A DNA stretch of 64,000 bases from a virus. Below are positions 25,566 to 34,662 of the stretch, in pieces. A model generated the notes under the pieces. It made no database searches. It was not told the DNA's origin and worked only from the letters and a program-made list of their open reading frames with translations. The first letter of the stretch is position 1, and each line of letters opens with the position of its first letter. Location: the IMG/VR virus record IMGVR_UViG_3300025276_000033, positions 1 through 64,000 of that record. One strand, written 5' to 3'. Made by a program: the position numbers and the translations under genes.

Positions 25566-26120
25566 CTATACTTGACTTTCTGTGAAATAATCACTTCTAA
25601 AAGTAACTTCCATTTCTAATGGGTCACCAGATGAATAATCTAATGCCAACTCAGGAATATCTCCATTTACAAAACAATCATGGAAAGTTCTTTGCCAATG
25701 AATATCACCTACTCTATTGTACATAGTAACTATAATTTTTGCATCGGAATAGTCCTTTTTAAGACCCATTTCTCCGGTCAAAGGATTATAACCTAATCTT
25801 TTCCAATCTCTAAGAGTTTTATAAACATACATTTCATTGTCATCATTTAAGTTCAATGAAAATGCAATTGCTAAATCAACAATTGTATTTGTCGGAGCTG
25901 TACTTAAAAATGAACGCTTTGCTGTTTTAAATTCTTGTTCAACAGCTTCTTGTCCCATTTCTGTTGTAAGACCTCCAATAGTTCTAACATGTTCTAATAA
26001 CAATTCACCGCCACCTACACCTGGTGGTGGTAATATAGTAACTTCAAATAAGTTACCGGCAACAAATTCCCATTTGTTTACGGATGCCTTTGAATTTTTA
26101 TAGTGTGGTAAACTTGCCAT
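25566..26120 (-). CDS. tail tube protein (gp19-like)
   Basis: 184 residues; T4 gp19 has 163. Starts MASLPHYKNSKASVNKWEF; contains the hydrophobic N-terminal beta strand region (NLFEVTILPPPG), IGGLTTEMG, and the C-terminal DGDIPELALDYSS-like strand (GDIPELALDYSSGDPLEMEV) typical of phage tube proteins. It lies downstream of the sheath gene on the same strand, the T4 order 18-19. A late element and a long hairpin precede it. Confidence 0.92.
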   Translation of the reverse strand: MASLPHYKNSKASVNKWEFVAGNLFEVTILPPPGVGGGELLLEHVRTIGGLTTEMGQEAVEQEFKTAKRSFLSTAPTNTIVDLAIAFSLNLNDDNEMYVYKTLRDWKRLGYNPLTGEMGLKKDYSDAKIIVTMYNRVGDIHWQRTFHDCFVNGDIPELALDYSSGDPLEMEVTFRSDYFTESQV

Positions 26121-26148
26121 ATTATATAATTTTTTTTATCTTTTTTTA

Positions 26149-26184
26149 AAGATATAGAGAACAATTTTAAGTTCTCTATATCTT
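26149..26184 (-). other. 14 bp hairpin in the tail tube leader
   Basis: AAGATATAGAGAAC / GTTCTCTATATCTT with an 8 nt loop. Read on the minus strand it is followed by A-rich, not T-rich, sequence, so it does not look like a terminator of the sheath gene. It starts right at the late element, so it would be the 5' end of a tube transcript and may stabilise it. Confidence 0.6.
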
Positions 26185-26192
26185 ATTTAATC
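26184..26192 (-). promoter_or_regulatory. putative late promoter, tail tube
   Basis: GATTAAATA on the minus strand, 63 nt before the tube ATG. Confidence 0.45.
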
Positions 26193-26196
26193 ATTT

Positions 26197-29100
26197 TTAT
26201 TGTACTGAAAATTCTCCCAATGCAATTGCTCCTGTTTTAAGGATAGTAACTCTTTGTACAAGTTTACCTAAACCTCTAACTGGTTCCAATGCAATATCAA
26301 TAATACCCATATCGTTATCAATAACTTCACTAGTATTATTTACTGTGTTCATAACCGTTTGATAATCGAAAAGACCACCATCGTTTAATATTTGACTTAG
26401 GAAACCATCAACTAAAGTTTTGATTTCTAGTCTATTTTGAACGGTATTGAATTCCCATCTATAACTTTTAAGAATTTGCTCAACAGTTTCTTCTATGTAT
26501 ATCAACAATTCTCTTACGTGAATGCTTGATAGTGCAGATTTTATGTTTTGTTGTGCCGTTTGGTTAGCATTGATTACGTTTCCGAAACCTCTGTTTGGTA
26601 CAATAACATTCAATCCGAAAGGTTCTACTGAATCTAATCCGGTTCTATCATAAATGTATTCTACACCTACAACATTATTTCCAGATACTACACCTCTTCT
26701 TGGTCCTGCAATTATAGAGTAAGGTTTATCACTTCTATATTTTGCCATAAAGTTATTAGAAATATACGCAGCTGGCGGAACCAATTTAGTACTTGGCCCT
26801 TCTCTCAATACTAAGTACGGATGATAGAAACCACAGTAGTTAGAACCTTGATTTAAACTTGGTAACGAAAATGTGTTACTTGGGTTCAATGCTTGGTTAC
26901 CACCGGTACCAACAAATCTTGGGTCATAATCAGCTCTACTATCAAATTTGAACAATGGATTCGTTGAATCATCAAGTTCTTTAACAGAAGGTGCATTTAA
27001 AATTGCAAATGCAAATTGTCTGTTTTTACACAATGACGATAAAATGTTTTTAGAATTAGGTTCAATCACACCATCAAAAGTATCAACAATATATCTAAAG
27101 GTAATTGCTTCTTTATCTGACAATGCTCCATATAATCCTGTGCTAGTCAAAGTTGATAAAATTGCATTTTGTGTGGCAGTAGTTCCATCAGGAATTTGCG
27201 CTGCTCTCATTGTAAATCCGTCTAATCCTTGAACATTATAATTTGTAACAAAGTTTGCAACTGATTTATATCTTTCAACTGTTACATTATTTGTACCGAA
27301 ATAAACCGGGTCAAGTGTTTTAACCGTTACAACATTAGTAGTTGTATTTTCTTTTACAGACAATATTCTAGTATATCTAGTGTTTCCGGTTCTAGCATCA
27401 ACTTTAGTTTTAGTTGAACCAACTGTAAATCCTCTTACTAAGAAATCTTCCGGTGTAATTTGGCCAAGTGCATAAGTAGTACTTAGGTAAGTAAACTCAT
27501 AATCGTTAACTTTAGTTACCGTAAAAGATGCATTAATGGCTCCCGCTTTTGACTTAATCTTCATTGGGGTTGCTATTGTAGCTGCATTGGTCGTTGGGGT
27601 CAATTTATAGTAAGTTATATTATGTGAAAGTATATTTGAACCTAATAAAGTACTTAAATCTACACTACCATTATCAACTTTCGATACTATACTAAATGTA
27701 TCATATACATCAGTATCGTATTCAACATCATCACCACTTGAAAGAGTACCAGAATCATAATCTTCTCCAGCATCTGTAGTTTTTGTAAAGATGTATGTAC
27801 CACCTAATATACTTTGAATTCCAACATCTGGATTACCTTTTACAGATTCATCAGCACCAGCGGAAACTTCGAAATACATAGAATTTGCGGCTTCGTCTTT
27901 TGCATATATTTGAATCTCTACTCTATCAAATAATATATTAACGGTTTTTACAAGTGCGTAAGTTGTTGTTGTTCCTGTACAACTCATAAACGAAACATTC
28001 GCTTTAATAGAATTTGCATAAGCCAACCAAGCTGCCGATTTTGCTGCTGCATCAGCACCAGTAAATGGACTTGTTCCAACAGGAGCTTCTGATGCTGTTG
28101 CACCAGGATTATAAATTACTATTGTATCGTATTGATTTGCAGCTAAACCAGCATCAGCATCTGTTACTTTAAATAGTGCTGTTGTAGCCGAACCATCAGT
28201 TGCTTCTACGTTTCCTAAAAATGTTTTTTCTCCTACCGAATATAATTCAGTAGCATAGCTTAAACTTTCTGTAACACCTCCCAAGTATGAAAGATAATCA
28301 ATTTTGTTTAAGTTAGATGTACCTTCAATTGTACCACCTAGTAAATCAATGACATTACCGGATAACATAGTTGAACCATCAAACAAGTCCTCATCAACAG
28401 AACAGAAAAGTCCAGTAAATGATGTTTCTAAGTTAACTAAATCTTGAATGAATAAATCATTTCCTTCAGCATCTTGGAAATTAGGAATTAATACACCTAT
28501 GTATTCCCCTAAAGAAACTACACTAGGACTATCTAAAAATGCTACAAGACCATCGCTCGTATTTCCAGCAGTATCTTTATATACCTTTTTAATTCCGTTA
28601 GAATCGAAATAATCTCCCAATATTGGGTCTACTGACAATTTTTCGAAATCAGTATAATCTCCTTTTATAATATTAACTCTAATACAATAATCATTAATGT
28701 AATCAGAACCATCTATAAATTCAGGAACATCAGCTTCACCGTACCAATCGTTTGCTGTTGTATCAAGACCTTGAATTCTATCTTGAGTTACAATAACAGA
28801 AAATGTCTTTCTTCCAACATTCGAAAAGTTCAATAATTCTTTTGTATACCCTTCTTGTGCTTCAATATTTTTTAATGCCTTTTCAGTATCTAACTTAAAG
28901 AACTTAGATGTATTGAAATTTCCAGAAAGAGGAGCATATCCCGTTTTTTGGTTTTTGTCTTTTGCTGATGTAGAAAAACTAATAAATTCAGTCTTATCTA
29001 AAGTATCATTTAATTTTAACAAGTTCAATGCTATAATTGGTGAATCCAATAACATTTCTTGAGCACTTAGGTGAAAGTAAGAACCTTTCTTTTCTAATTG

Positions 29101-29298
29101 CTTATCTCTTTTACCGTACACATCCTGAAAGAATGAAAAATCCTGGCAAAATACAGGAGTATTGAACGGTCCAACTTTACTAAATCCAATAATCATTCTT
29201 ATTGTAGAAGTAGTAGTTGTTACTATTTGTGATTTGTCGAATTCAAATGTGTATATTCCACTTGATTTGATATTCGATAAATAAACTGGTAAACTCAT
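26197..29298 (-). CDS. tail sheath protein (gp18-like), enlarged
   Basis: 1033 residues against 659 in T4. The N-terminus (VYLSNIKSSGIYTFEFDKS) and the C-terminal block (SLCKNRQFAFAILNAP, KYRSDKPYSIIAGPRRGVV, IHVRELLIYIEETVEQIL, then LDGFLSQ-like GFLSQILNDGGLFDYQTVM and DIALEPVRGLGKLVQRV) are the conserved sheath core. The middle (about 240-660) is rich in Thr, Ser, Gly, Asp and Ala and appears to be inserted beta-sandwich surface domains. A late element lies 20 nt before its ATG on the minus strand. Confidence 0.92.
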   Translation of the reverse strand: MSLPVYLSNIKSSGIYTFEFDKSQIVTTTTSTIRMIIGFSKVGPFNTPVFCQDFSFFQDVYGKRDKQLEKKGSYFHLSAQEMLLDSPIIALNLLKLNDTLDKTEFISFSTSAKDKNQKTGYAPLSGNFNTSKFFKLDTEKALKNIEAQEGYTKELLNFSNVGRKTFSVIVTQDRIQGLDTTANDWYGEADVPEFIDGSDYINDYCIRVNIIKGDYTDFEKLSVDPILGDYFDSNGIKKVYKDTAGNTSDGLVAFLDSPSVVSLGEYIGVLIPNFQDAEGNDLFIQDLVNLETSFTGLFCSVDEDLFDGSTMLSGNVIDLLGGTIEGTSNLNKIDYLSYLGGVTESLSYATELYSVGEKTFLGNVEATDGSATTALFKVTDADAGLAANQYDTIVIYNPGATASEAPVGTSPFTGADAAAKSAAWLAYANSIKANVSFMSCTGTTTTYALVKTVNILFDRVEIQIYAKDEAANSMYFEVSAGADESVKGNPDVGIQSILGGTYIFTKTTDAGEDYDSGTLSSGDDVEYDTDVYDTFSIVSKVDNGSVDLSTLLGSNILSHNITYYKLTPTTNAATIATPMKIKSKAGAINASFTVTKVNDYEFTYLSTTYALGQITPEDFLVRGFTVGSTKTKVDARTGNTRYTRILSVKENTTTNVVTVKTLDPVYFGTNNVTVERYKSVANFVTNYNVQGLDGFTMRAAQIPDGTTATQNAILSTLTSTGLYGALSDKEAITFRYIVDTFDGVIEPNSKNILSSLCKNRQFAFAILNAPSVKELDDSTNPLFKFDSRADYDPRFVGTGGNQALNPSNTFSLPSLNQGSNYCGFYHPYLVLREGPSTKLVPPAAYISNNFMAKYRSDKPYSIIAGPRRGVVSGNNVVGVEYIYDRTGLDSVEPFGLNVIVPNRGFGNVINANQTAQQNIKSALSSIHVRELLIYIEETVEQILKSYRWEFNTVQNRLEIKTLVDGFLSQILNDGGLFDYQTVMNTVNNTSEVIDNDMGIIDIALEPVRGLGKLVQRVTILKTGAIALGEFSVQ

Positions 29299-29318
29299 AA
29301 TTTATACTTATTTTACTA

Positions 29319-29327
29319 TATTTAATC
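29319..29327 (-). promoter_or_regulatory. putative late promoter, tail sheath
   Basis: GATTAAATA read on the minus strand, 20 nt before the sheath ATG; an independent occurrence on the other strand. Confidence 0.55.
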
Positions 29328-29370
29328 AACGAAAATTATTAAAAGAAAAATAAAGTTTTTTTAATTTTAC

Positions 29371-29400
29371 TTGCAATTGTCATTTTTTATGCGTATCTTA
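29371..29400 (+). promoter_or_regulatory. host-type (early) promoter for sigma-like gene
   Basis: TTGCAATTGTC, then TATCTTA, with TTG-to-TAT spacing of 23 nt, the same as the other members of this promoter class. It lies ~175 nt before the gene at 29576; I see no gene in the 29299-29575 gap. Confidence 0.7.
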
Positions 29401-29575
29401 GATGAAGGTCTGGTACATGTTTAAAAAAAATTAAAAAAAGATTGATTTTAATAAAATAAAACTGACTAGTACTGCATTTAATAATTAGTAGATTTCTGAG
29501 GGGTAATATATACTATTAAGGAACTATGAATAGTAAAAACAAAAAAGTAAAAACCAAGTAAAAAAAGTAGAAAGT

Positions 29576-30181
29576 ATGGCAAGAGTTAACATCAAACAAT
29601 TAGGGATTCAATTTAAAGAAACGAGATCAGAAAAGAAATTCAAATTACTTTTTGATACATTGAAACCATCGGTAATAAACTATTACAAAAAATTCGACAA
29701 TCCTGTTCAAGTATTAGAAGATGCTTTTAATGAAGCAATGATTTCTATATGGAATGATATCCATAAAATAGATGTAGAAAAGTACAGTATAAGTACTATG
29801 ATTTATTTGAAAGTAAAACAGAATATCATCAGATACTATAAAAGCGTAGGAGGTCAATTTAGCAAATATGATATTGACGACCCAATTGTAAGTAATATGG
29901 TAATTTCAGATAAGAACATTTCTGAAGATTCTTATACATATGACCTACAAGAAGAATTCATAAAAAATGAAAGTATAAATACACTTTGGGATAGTATAAA
30001 AACCTTATTAGATAATGAAACTAGCTACAATATGCTACACGATAAATATTGTAATCAAATGAAAACAAAAGAAATTGCAAAAAAGTATGATACTAAATTG
30101 CAAAATGTTTTAAATAGAATTTTTAACGCAAAGAAAAAGTTACAACTTAACGAAAACTTATACCATGAATTTATCAAATAA
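29576..30181 (+). CDS. ECF-like RNA polymerase sigma factor
   Basis: 201 residues. The region-2-like segment (LEDAFNEAMISIWNDIHKID, then STMIYLKVKQNIIRYYKS, about 44-90) and the region-4-like helix-turn-helix (MKTKEIAKKYDTKLQNVLNR, about 160-180) have the sigma-70 family layout of an ECF factor. It is separate from the gp55-like gene at 2423. It is preceded by a host-type promoter, so it is probably made early and may direct a middle class. Identity is based on pattern only. Confidence 0.65.
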   Translation: MARVNIKQLGIQFKETRSEKKFKLLFDTLKPSVINYYKKFDNPVQVLEDAFNEAMISIWNDIHKIDVEKYSISTMIYLKVKQNIIRYYKSVGGQFSKYDIDDPIVSNMVISDKNISEDSYTYDLQEEFIKNESINTLWDSIKTLLDNETSYNMLHDKYCNQMKTKEIAKKYDTKLQNVLNRIFNAKKKLQLNENLYHEFIK

Positions 30182-30668
30182 AATTTCTAATTTTATCTTT
30201 AATATTGACTATTGGCAAGAATACAAAGAACATTCTAAAATAAAAGAAGTTCTTTCAGAATTCTTTGTTAAAGAAGATGCTGAATTACAAAAAGCATTTA
30301 CAAACAATTTCGATTATCCTGATAATATGATACAAGCTCCAGTCAGACTTGAAAGTAAAACGGGAGATGTGTATTATACATTAAATTTCAAATCCAAAGA
30401 ATTGTTTCAAAACGATGGCACAAAAGAAAAAGCACTTTCTAATAGTTTAGCTCTGTTAGATAAACATCTACCATTAGGTATTACTTCATTTGTAGAACCG
30501 CAAGCACCTATTCACATACCGGATACATTTACCTTATTGTGTTACATAAAAATTCAAAATGAAGATGTAACAACTAATAGAACGGTTTGGAATGTAGTAG
30601 GTACAATCTGTAAACCTTTGGTACTTGCATCAATTATTTTATCTGTAATAAAATATTTGTGTTTCTAA
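30165..30668 (+). CDS. unknown protein with C-terminal membrane anchor
   Basis: 167 residues, overlapping the sigma-like gene by 17 nt. Soluble first ~140 residues; the end (ICKPLVLASIILSVIKYLCF) is a single hydrophobic helix. No family recognised. Confidence 0.6.
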   Translation: MNLSNKISNFIFNIDYWQEYKEHSKIKEVLSEFFVKEDAELQKAFTNNFDYPDNMIQAPVRLESKTGDVYYTLNFKSKELFQNDGTKEKALSNSLALLDKHLPLGITSFVEPQAPIHIPDTFTLLCYIKIQNEDVTTNRTVWNVVGTICKPLVLASIILSVIKYLCF

Positions 30669-30698
30669 TTACCTTTAATAGTAAAGATATATTAAATT

Positions 30699-31205
30699 AT
30701 GAAAGAAGTAAAACTTAATCCTATTAATGAGGATGATTTAGAAGACAAAAGAAATGTTGTTTCTGAAAATTGCTTTACCGAATTAGACATAGCTGCGAAA
30801 GCTTGGTTGATGTGTTTTGGTGAAGATGCTGTTTATGAAGAAATTTCATTGTTGCGTTCTACGTTTGCTTATATGTTAGGCAATCACGAAAACGAACATT
30901 CTCTATCTAATGTAGATATTGATAATTTTAGTATTCCAGAATCTCCGTTTAAAAATGAAGACGATGTTTGGGTTGACAAACTTTATGATTTGAAAACCGA
31001 AGATTCGTTACATTACATAATGAATATTTTAATGAATTCTAGAGAAGGATTTAATGAATTAATTAAAAGTGAATATTTCAAAGAACTGAAAGAAAATTTG
31101 ATATTAGATTCAAACGCATTACTTTACAACATTAGTATCACATTTGATAGATGTGTGTTATTGATAAACAATAAATATAGTATATTAATTTTAAATTTAA
31201 AATAA
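30699..31205 (+). CDS. unknown 168 aa protein
   Basis: Acidic, helical (KAWLMCFGEDAVYEEISLLRS near residues 35-55); no recognised motif. It lies between the membrane-anchored protein and the 174 aa gene in the same direction with short gaps, so is probably in the same transcript. Confidence 0.6.
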   Translation: MKEVKLNPINEDDLEDKRNVVSENCFTELDIAAKAWLMCFGEDAVYEEISLLRSTFAYMLGNHENEHSLSNVDIDNFSIPESPFKNEDDVWVDKLYDLKTEDSLHYIMNILMNSREGFNELIKSEYFKELKENLILDSNALLYNISITFDRCVLLINNKYSILILNLK

Positions 31206-31211
31206 ACAATT

Positions 31212-31736
31212 ATGGGAAAAGTTAAAACCTTAGAAGCACCAGTTGCTGAAGAAAAAGTACAAAGAGTATTAGGTGCAGATATCGAAACTTCTACTTTTGA
31301 AAAACTTGGTGAAACATTTGAAGCAATTCAAAAAGAGTATGATGAAAAGACATATGAACTTTCGTTGTCGCAAGGTTCTATTGCATTATTAACAATGGAA
31401 ATTTTACCTAAAGTAGAATGGGTAGGACAACAAGCTTGGGACATTTCTGCAGCTCAAAAATTAGTTTCTGAATTAAAACCAGAGTCTGTTGCTAATGTTA
31501 CTAAAGAATCAATCAGAGCATTGTTTCAATTTGTTGCAACCAATAAATATGTTGGGGTTGACCAAGTATCTCAAGTTTCTGACTTGTTAACATCGCTTGC
31601 TGAAATTATTCAAAATCAAATTGGAAAAGACGAGCAAACATTAAGAGATGCTGGTTTCGAATTGCAAGCAGCAGAAATGGGTATTACTCCAGAAACTGCT
31701 ATGCAAGAAGCAATGGCAGCTGAGCAAGCTAAATAA
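31212..31736 (+). CDS. unknown helical 174 aa protein
   Basis: Helical, Ala/Glu/Gln-rich protein without Cys or membrane segments. PETAMQEAMAAEQAK at the C-terminus. It lies just upstream of the lysis genes. No family recognised. Confidence 0.6.
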   Translation: MGKVKTLEAPVAEEKVQRVLGADIETSTFEKLGETFEAIQKEYDEKTYELSLSQGSIALLTMEILPKVEWVGQQAWDISAAQKLVSELKPESVANVTKESIRALFQFVATNKYVGVDQVSQVSDLLTSLAEIIQNQIGKDEQTLRDAGFELQAAEMGITPETAMQEAMAAEQAK

Positions 31737-31744
31737 TTAAAATT

Positions 31745-32083
31745 ATGAAAAGGTTTTTAGAAAAACTACCTTTAATAACTTTTATCCTTTTGAGTTGTAC
31801 GTTTTTATATACGTGCAACTCAAATAGGAATTCTAGTAAAGCTATTAAAGAAAATAAGAAATTGACTTTAGAAGTTGATTCCTTAAAGACTGAAATTAAA
31901 GTTTTAGCTGACAGTACTATTATGTTAAGTGAATTTCAATTACTGTTAGAACTAGAAGGTTATAAAATTTCAAAAAGAAATCTGTATTATAATAATGCGA
32001 TCATTAGAACTAAAGAAAGACCTGATGATATAATGCACGAATATGATATAGAAATTGAAAAACTAACAAAAAAACTAAAGTAA
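31745..32083 (+). CDS. small lipoprotein, spanin-like candidate
   Basis: 112 residues. N-terminal KRFLEKLPLITFILLSC TF with Cys at residues 18 and 24 suits a signal peptide with lipobox. Then comes a coiled coil (ENKKLTLEVDSLKTEIKVL) and a second helix. It lies next to an amidase, and its size and coiled-coil pattern fit an outer- or inner-membrane spanin acting in lysis, but spanins cannot be identified by motif, so this is positional inference. Confidence 0.5.
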   Translation: MKRFLEKLPLITFILLSCTFLYTCNSNRNSSKAIKENKKLTLEVDSLKTEIKVLADSTIMLSEFQLLLELEGYKISKRNLYYNNAIIRTKERPDDIMHEYDIEIEKLTKKLK

Positions 32084-32752
32084 ATGTCGCAAATTACATT
32101 TTTATTAGATGCAGGTCATGGTGGAATAGTTGATGGGAAATATACAACAGCACCAAATTTTGATAAAAACAATAAGTCAACTTGGAAAAAAAGTTGGTAT
32201 CATCCAGAAGAAGATATATCATTCTACGAAGGAGTTTTTAACAGAGAGGTAATTAAATTAGTAAAAAATATAATGTCTATAAGAGGTATGTCTTATTTAG
32301 ATATTGTTAATTCAGAAAACGATGTGTCTTTAAAAGAAAGAGTTGCAATGGCAAATGCATATCACAAAAAAGACAAAGATTGTGTATATTTTTCAATGCA
32401 CGGAAATGCATCTGGTGTTGGAAAAGCACATGGTATAGAAATCTTTACTAGCAAAGGTCAAACTAAAAGTGATGAACTTGCAACAATGGTTTTCAATTCT
32501 ATTGTAGATTTCTTTCCTGATGAAAAGTACAGAATGGACAAATGGTCTGATGGTGATGTTGATAAAGAAGCAAACTATTACGTATTGAAAAATACATCTA
32601 TGCCGGCAATGTTATTAGAAATGTGGTTCTTTGATAATTTATCTGACTGTAAAAAAATGATAGACATTGGAACTCAACATCAAGTTGCAAAAGCAATAGT
32701 CAATGGGTTTGCTAGGATTCAAGAATCGGCAGACAAAAACAATATTACATGA
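32084..32752 (+). CDS. N-acetylmuramoyl-L-alanine amidase (Amidase_3), endolysin
   Basis: 222 residues, a full Amidase_3 domain without an obvious cell-wall-binding tail. Zinc and catalytic positions are DAGHGG (His12), YEGVFNRE (Glu), FSMHGNAS (His) and MLLEMWFFDN (Glu). It cleaves the stem peptide from muramic acid. No signal peptide is seen, so release would need a holin. Neighbouring small lipoprotein supports a lysis cassette. The stop overlaps the next ATG. Confidence 0.9.
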   Translation: MSQITFLLDAGHGGIVDGKYTTAPNFDKNNKSTWKKSWYHPEEDISFYEGVFNREVIKLVKNIMSIRGMSYLDIVNSENDVSLKERVAMANAYHKKDKDCVYFSMHGNASGVGKAHGIEIFTSKGQTKSDELATMVFNSIVDFFPDEKYRMDKWSDGDVDKEANYYVLKNTSMPAMLLEMWFFDNLSDCKKMIDIGTQHQVAKAIVNGFARIQESADKNNIT

Positions 32753-33072
32753 TATCCTTTGCAGACGAAATTCTAAGTACTATAAAATTGTCTTGTTTAG
32801 ATGACATCGAAAAAACAGAACATAGAATAAAAAACTATGCGATGTCATTTAACGGATTATTAAAAACTTTCAGTGCTTATAAAGAACACGATGAACTTTT
32901 CGAATTCTTATATGAAATATCAAAAGAATTTGACATGTCAGAGGATGCTGTATATTATTTATATATGATAAGTAAGTATGAACCGGATGGCGAAATATCA
33001 AAAGACTTTAACGAAAAATTTGCGATACACATTATATTATATGACGAAGAAAACCTAAACGATTGGGGATAG
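32749..33072 (+). CDS. unknown 107 aa protein
   Basis: Acidic helical protein (MISFADEILSTIKLSCL); overlaps the amidase stop by 4 nt, so translationally coupled. No family. Confidence 0.6.
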   Translation: MISFADEILSTIKLSCLDDIEKTEHRIKNYAMSFNGLLKTFSAYKEHDELFEFLYEISKEFDMSEDAVYYLYMISKYEPDGEISKDFNEKFAIHIILYDEENLNDWG

Positions 33073-33108
33073 TTAAAAATTAATACGAATATTTAAAAAT
33101 AGAACAAA

Positions 33109-33366
33109 ATGAGTGATACTTGGAATATAGTACAAAAAGGAGACACTAAGTTAGTGTGGAAAGATTTCGATGAAACTAACATAAACGAAATCAAAGAAAT
33201 GGAAAACGAGGTAAACTGTGAACCTTATTTTTGTAAAATAACAAATTCTGTTGTTTTCAAAACAACTTCAAAAACCATTAGAATGTTAAAGGGTCCTGAG
33301 TATTCCCAATTGGAATTGATCTCTAGATACCTAACAACCGAAACCAAACTATATGACTTAGTATAG
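33109..33366 (+). CDS. unknown 85 aa protein
   Basis: MSDTWNIVQKGDTKLVWKDF...; small mixed alpha/beta protein, last gene before a terminator. No family. Confidence 0.6.
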   Translation: MSDTWNIVQKGDTKLVWKDFDETNINEIKEMENEVNCEPYFCKITNSVVFKTTSKTIRMLKGPEYSQLELISRYLTTETKLYDLV

Positions 33367-33372
33367 TTATTT

Positions 33373-33402
33373 AAAGAGCAACATCCAGTTGCTCTTTTTT
33401 TG
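33373..33402 (+). terminator. rho-independent terminator
   Basis: AAAGAGCAAC / GTTGCTCTTT with a 5 nt loop and T run. Confidence 0.9.
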
Positions 33403-33480
33403 CTTTAACATTAAAATATTTTTACAATAAAAGAACTTTAATATATAGAAAGTTATTAATAATATTACACATCTAAAAAA

Positions 33481-34293
33481 ATGAAAAAAGACGTAAGAGA
33501 AATACTTGTTAAGTTGTACGAAACAACAAAAGCACCTATAACATTTTTTGATATCGAATCAACAGGGATTGATAAAATAACTGATGAAGTTATAGAATTG
33601 TACATATGCAAATATGATGGTAAAGAATTTATAGAAAATGATTCGTACTATAATAGTAATGTTCCAGTAAGAGAAGAGGCATTAGAAAAACACGGAATCA
33701 CAAATGAATCATTAGTAGGATATCCTTACTTTAGTGAAAAAGCAAAGTCTATTTATGAGAACTATTTTTCTAAAGGTACTATTCTTTGTGGGTACTGTTC
33801 TAATAGATTTGACATTCCTTTTATTATCGAAAAATTTCTACAAGCAAAGATACCTAGTTCTGTAAATATTTTACAAAACAAAAGGATTGATGTGTACGAT
33901 ATATACAGACAATTATATCCTAATACCTTAGAGGGTGTTCATTCCAGAGTTGTTGGTGGTGATATGGGCAAAGCACACGAAGCAAAAAGTGATGTTACTG
34001 CAACTATTGAAATACTAGACAAGTTGATAGAAACTAAAGGTGATTATGAATTGATATCATCTTCGGATACTATTGATACAGATAATTTTTTCAGAAGAGA
34101 AGATAAAGATGTATTTTTTGCAAAAGGTAAATTGAAAGATGAAAACATATTGAAAATGGATTCTAAAGAATCGCTAGGATTTTTAAAGTGGATGACCAGG
34201 ACTAAATCAATTTCTATTCATAGCAGAACTATTGCAAATAGATTAATCGAAAAAATAGAAGAAAGTCTTATCGAGAAATCTATAACTTTTTAA
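33481..34293 (+). CDS. DnaQ-like 3'-5' exonuclease (DEDDh)
   Basis: 270 residues. Exo I TFFDIESTG (Asp24, Glu26), Exo II GYCSNRFDIPFI, and Exo III HEAKSDVTAT (His and Asp about residue 165-170) define the DEDDh fold related to the epsilon proofreading subunit. The last ~70 residues include an FAKGKLKDENI ... FLKWM tail seen in bacterial exonuclease-like proteins of this class. It could process DNA or RNA ends. Preceded by a terminator and a ~100 nt AT-rich leader; overlaps the next gene by 1 nt. Confidence 0.88.
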   Translation: MKKDVREILVKLYETTKAPITFFDIESTGIDKITDEVIELYICKYDGKEFIENDSYYNSNVPVREEALEKHGITNESLVGYPYFSEKAKSIYENYFSKGTILCGYCSNRFDIPFIIEKFLQAKIPSSVNILQNKRIDVYDIYRQLYPNTLEGVHSRVVGGDMGKAHEAKSDVTATIEILDKLIETKGDYELISSSDTIDTDNFFRREDKDVFFAKGKLKDENILKMDSKESLGFLKWMTRTKSISIHSRTIANRLIEKIEESLIEKSITF

Positions 34294-34631
34294 TGAAATA
34301 TCTTTTATATTTTTTATTACTGATATTGACTGATGTCATTATCTGGTTTCAAGGAGTTTCTCCGATTAGATTTGCATCTTTTTTATCTAAGTACACTTTC
34401 GTAGTTTATCTTGTAGGATTAGGTGCCAGTATTTTTTTCGTAGAAGCAACAAAAGCCGGAGCAATTATTTTTGATAGTGCCTGGACCTTGCGTTTCATTG
34501 GATTTAGTGTTAACACTATTGTTTTTGGAATACTTACACATTTTTTCATAGGTGCAGATTTTAGCCCCAAGACATTAGTTTGTCTGGGGCTAAGTTTAGT
34601 TATAGTTTTAGTGCAATGTTTCTGGAAATAG
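34293..34631 (+). CDS. small four-helix membrane protein (DMT-like)
   Basis: 112 residues with four hydrophobic helices (LLYFLLLILTDVIIWFQG; YTFVVYLVGLGASIFFV; LRFIGFSVNTIVFGILT; LVCLGLSLVIVLVQCF). Similar small membrane proteins accompany T4-like genomes, but I cannot name a function. A GC-rich hairpin lies inside the coding region at 34561-34593. Confidence 0.7.
   Translation: MKYLLYFLLLILTDVIIWFQGVSPIRFASFLSKYTFVVYLVGLGASIFFVEATKAGAIIFDSAWTLRFIGFSVNTIVFGILTHFFIGADFSPKTLVCLGLSLVIVLVQCFWK
34561..34593 (+). other. GC-rich hairpin inside coding sequence
   Basis: TTAGCCCC A AGACA / TGTCT GGGGCTAA: 13 pairs with one bulge and a 6 nt loop, the strongest GC-rich fold in this AT-rich neighbourhood. 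There is no T run after it. Confidence 0.7.
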
Positions 34632-34634
34632 ATG

Positions 34635-34643
34635 AGTTAAATA
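34635..34643 (+). promoter_or_regulatory. putative late promoter
   Basis: AGTTAAATA, 19 nt before the ATG at 34663. Confidence 0.5.
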
Positions 34644-34662
34644 AGGAAACAAATAGTAAATT

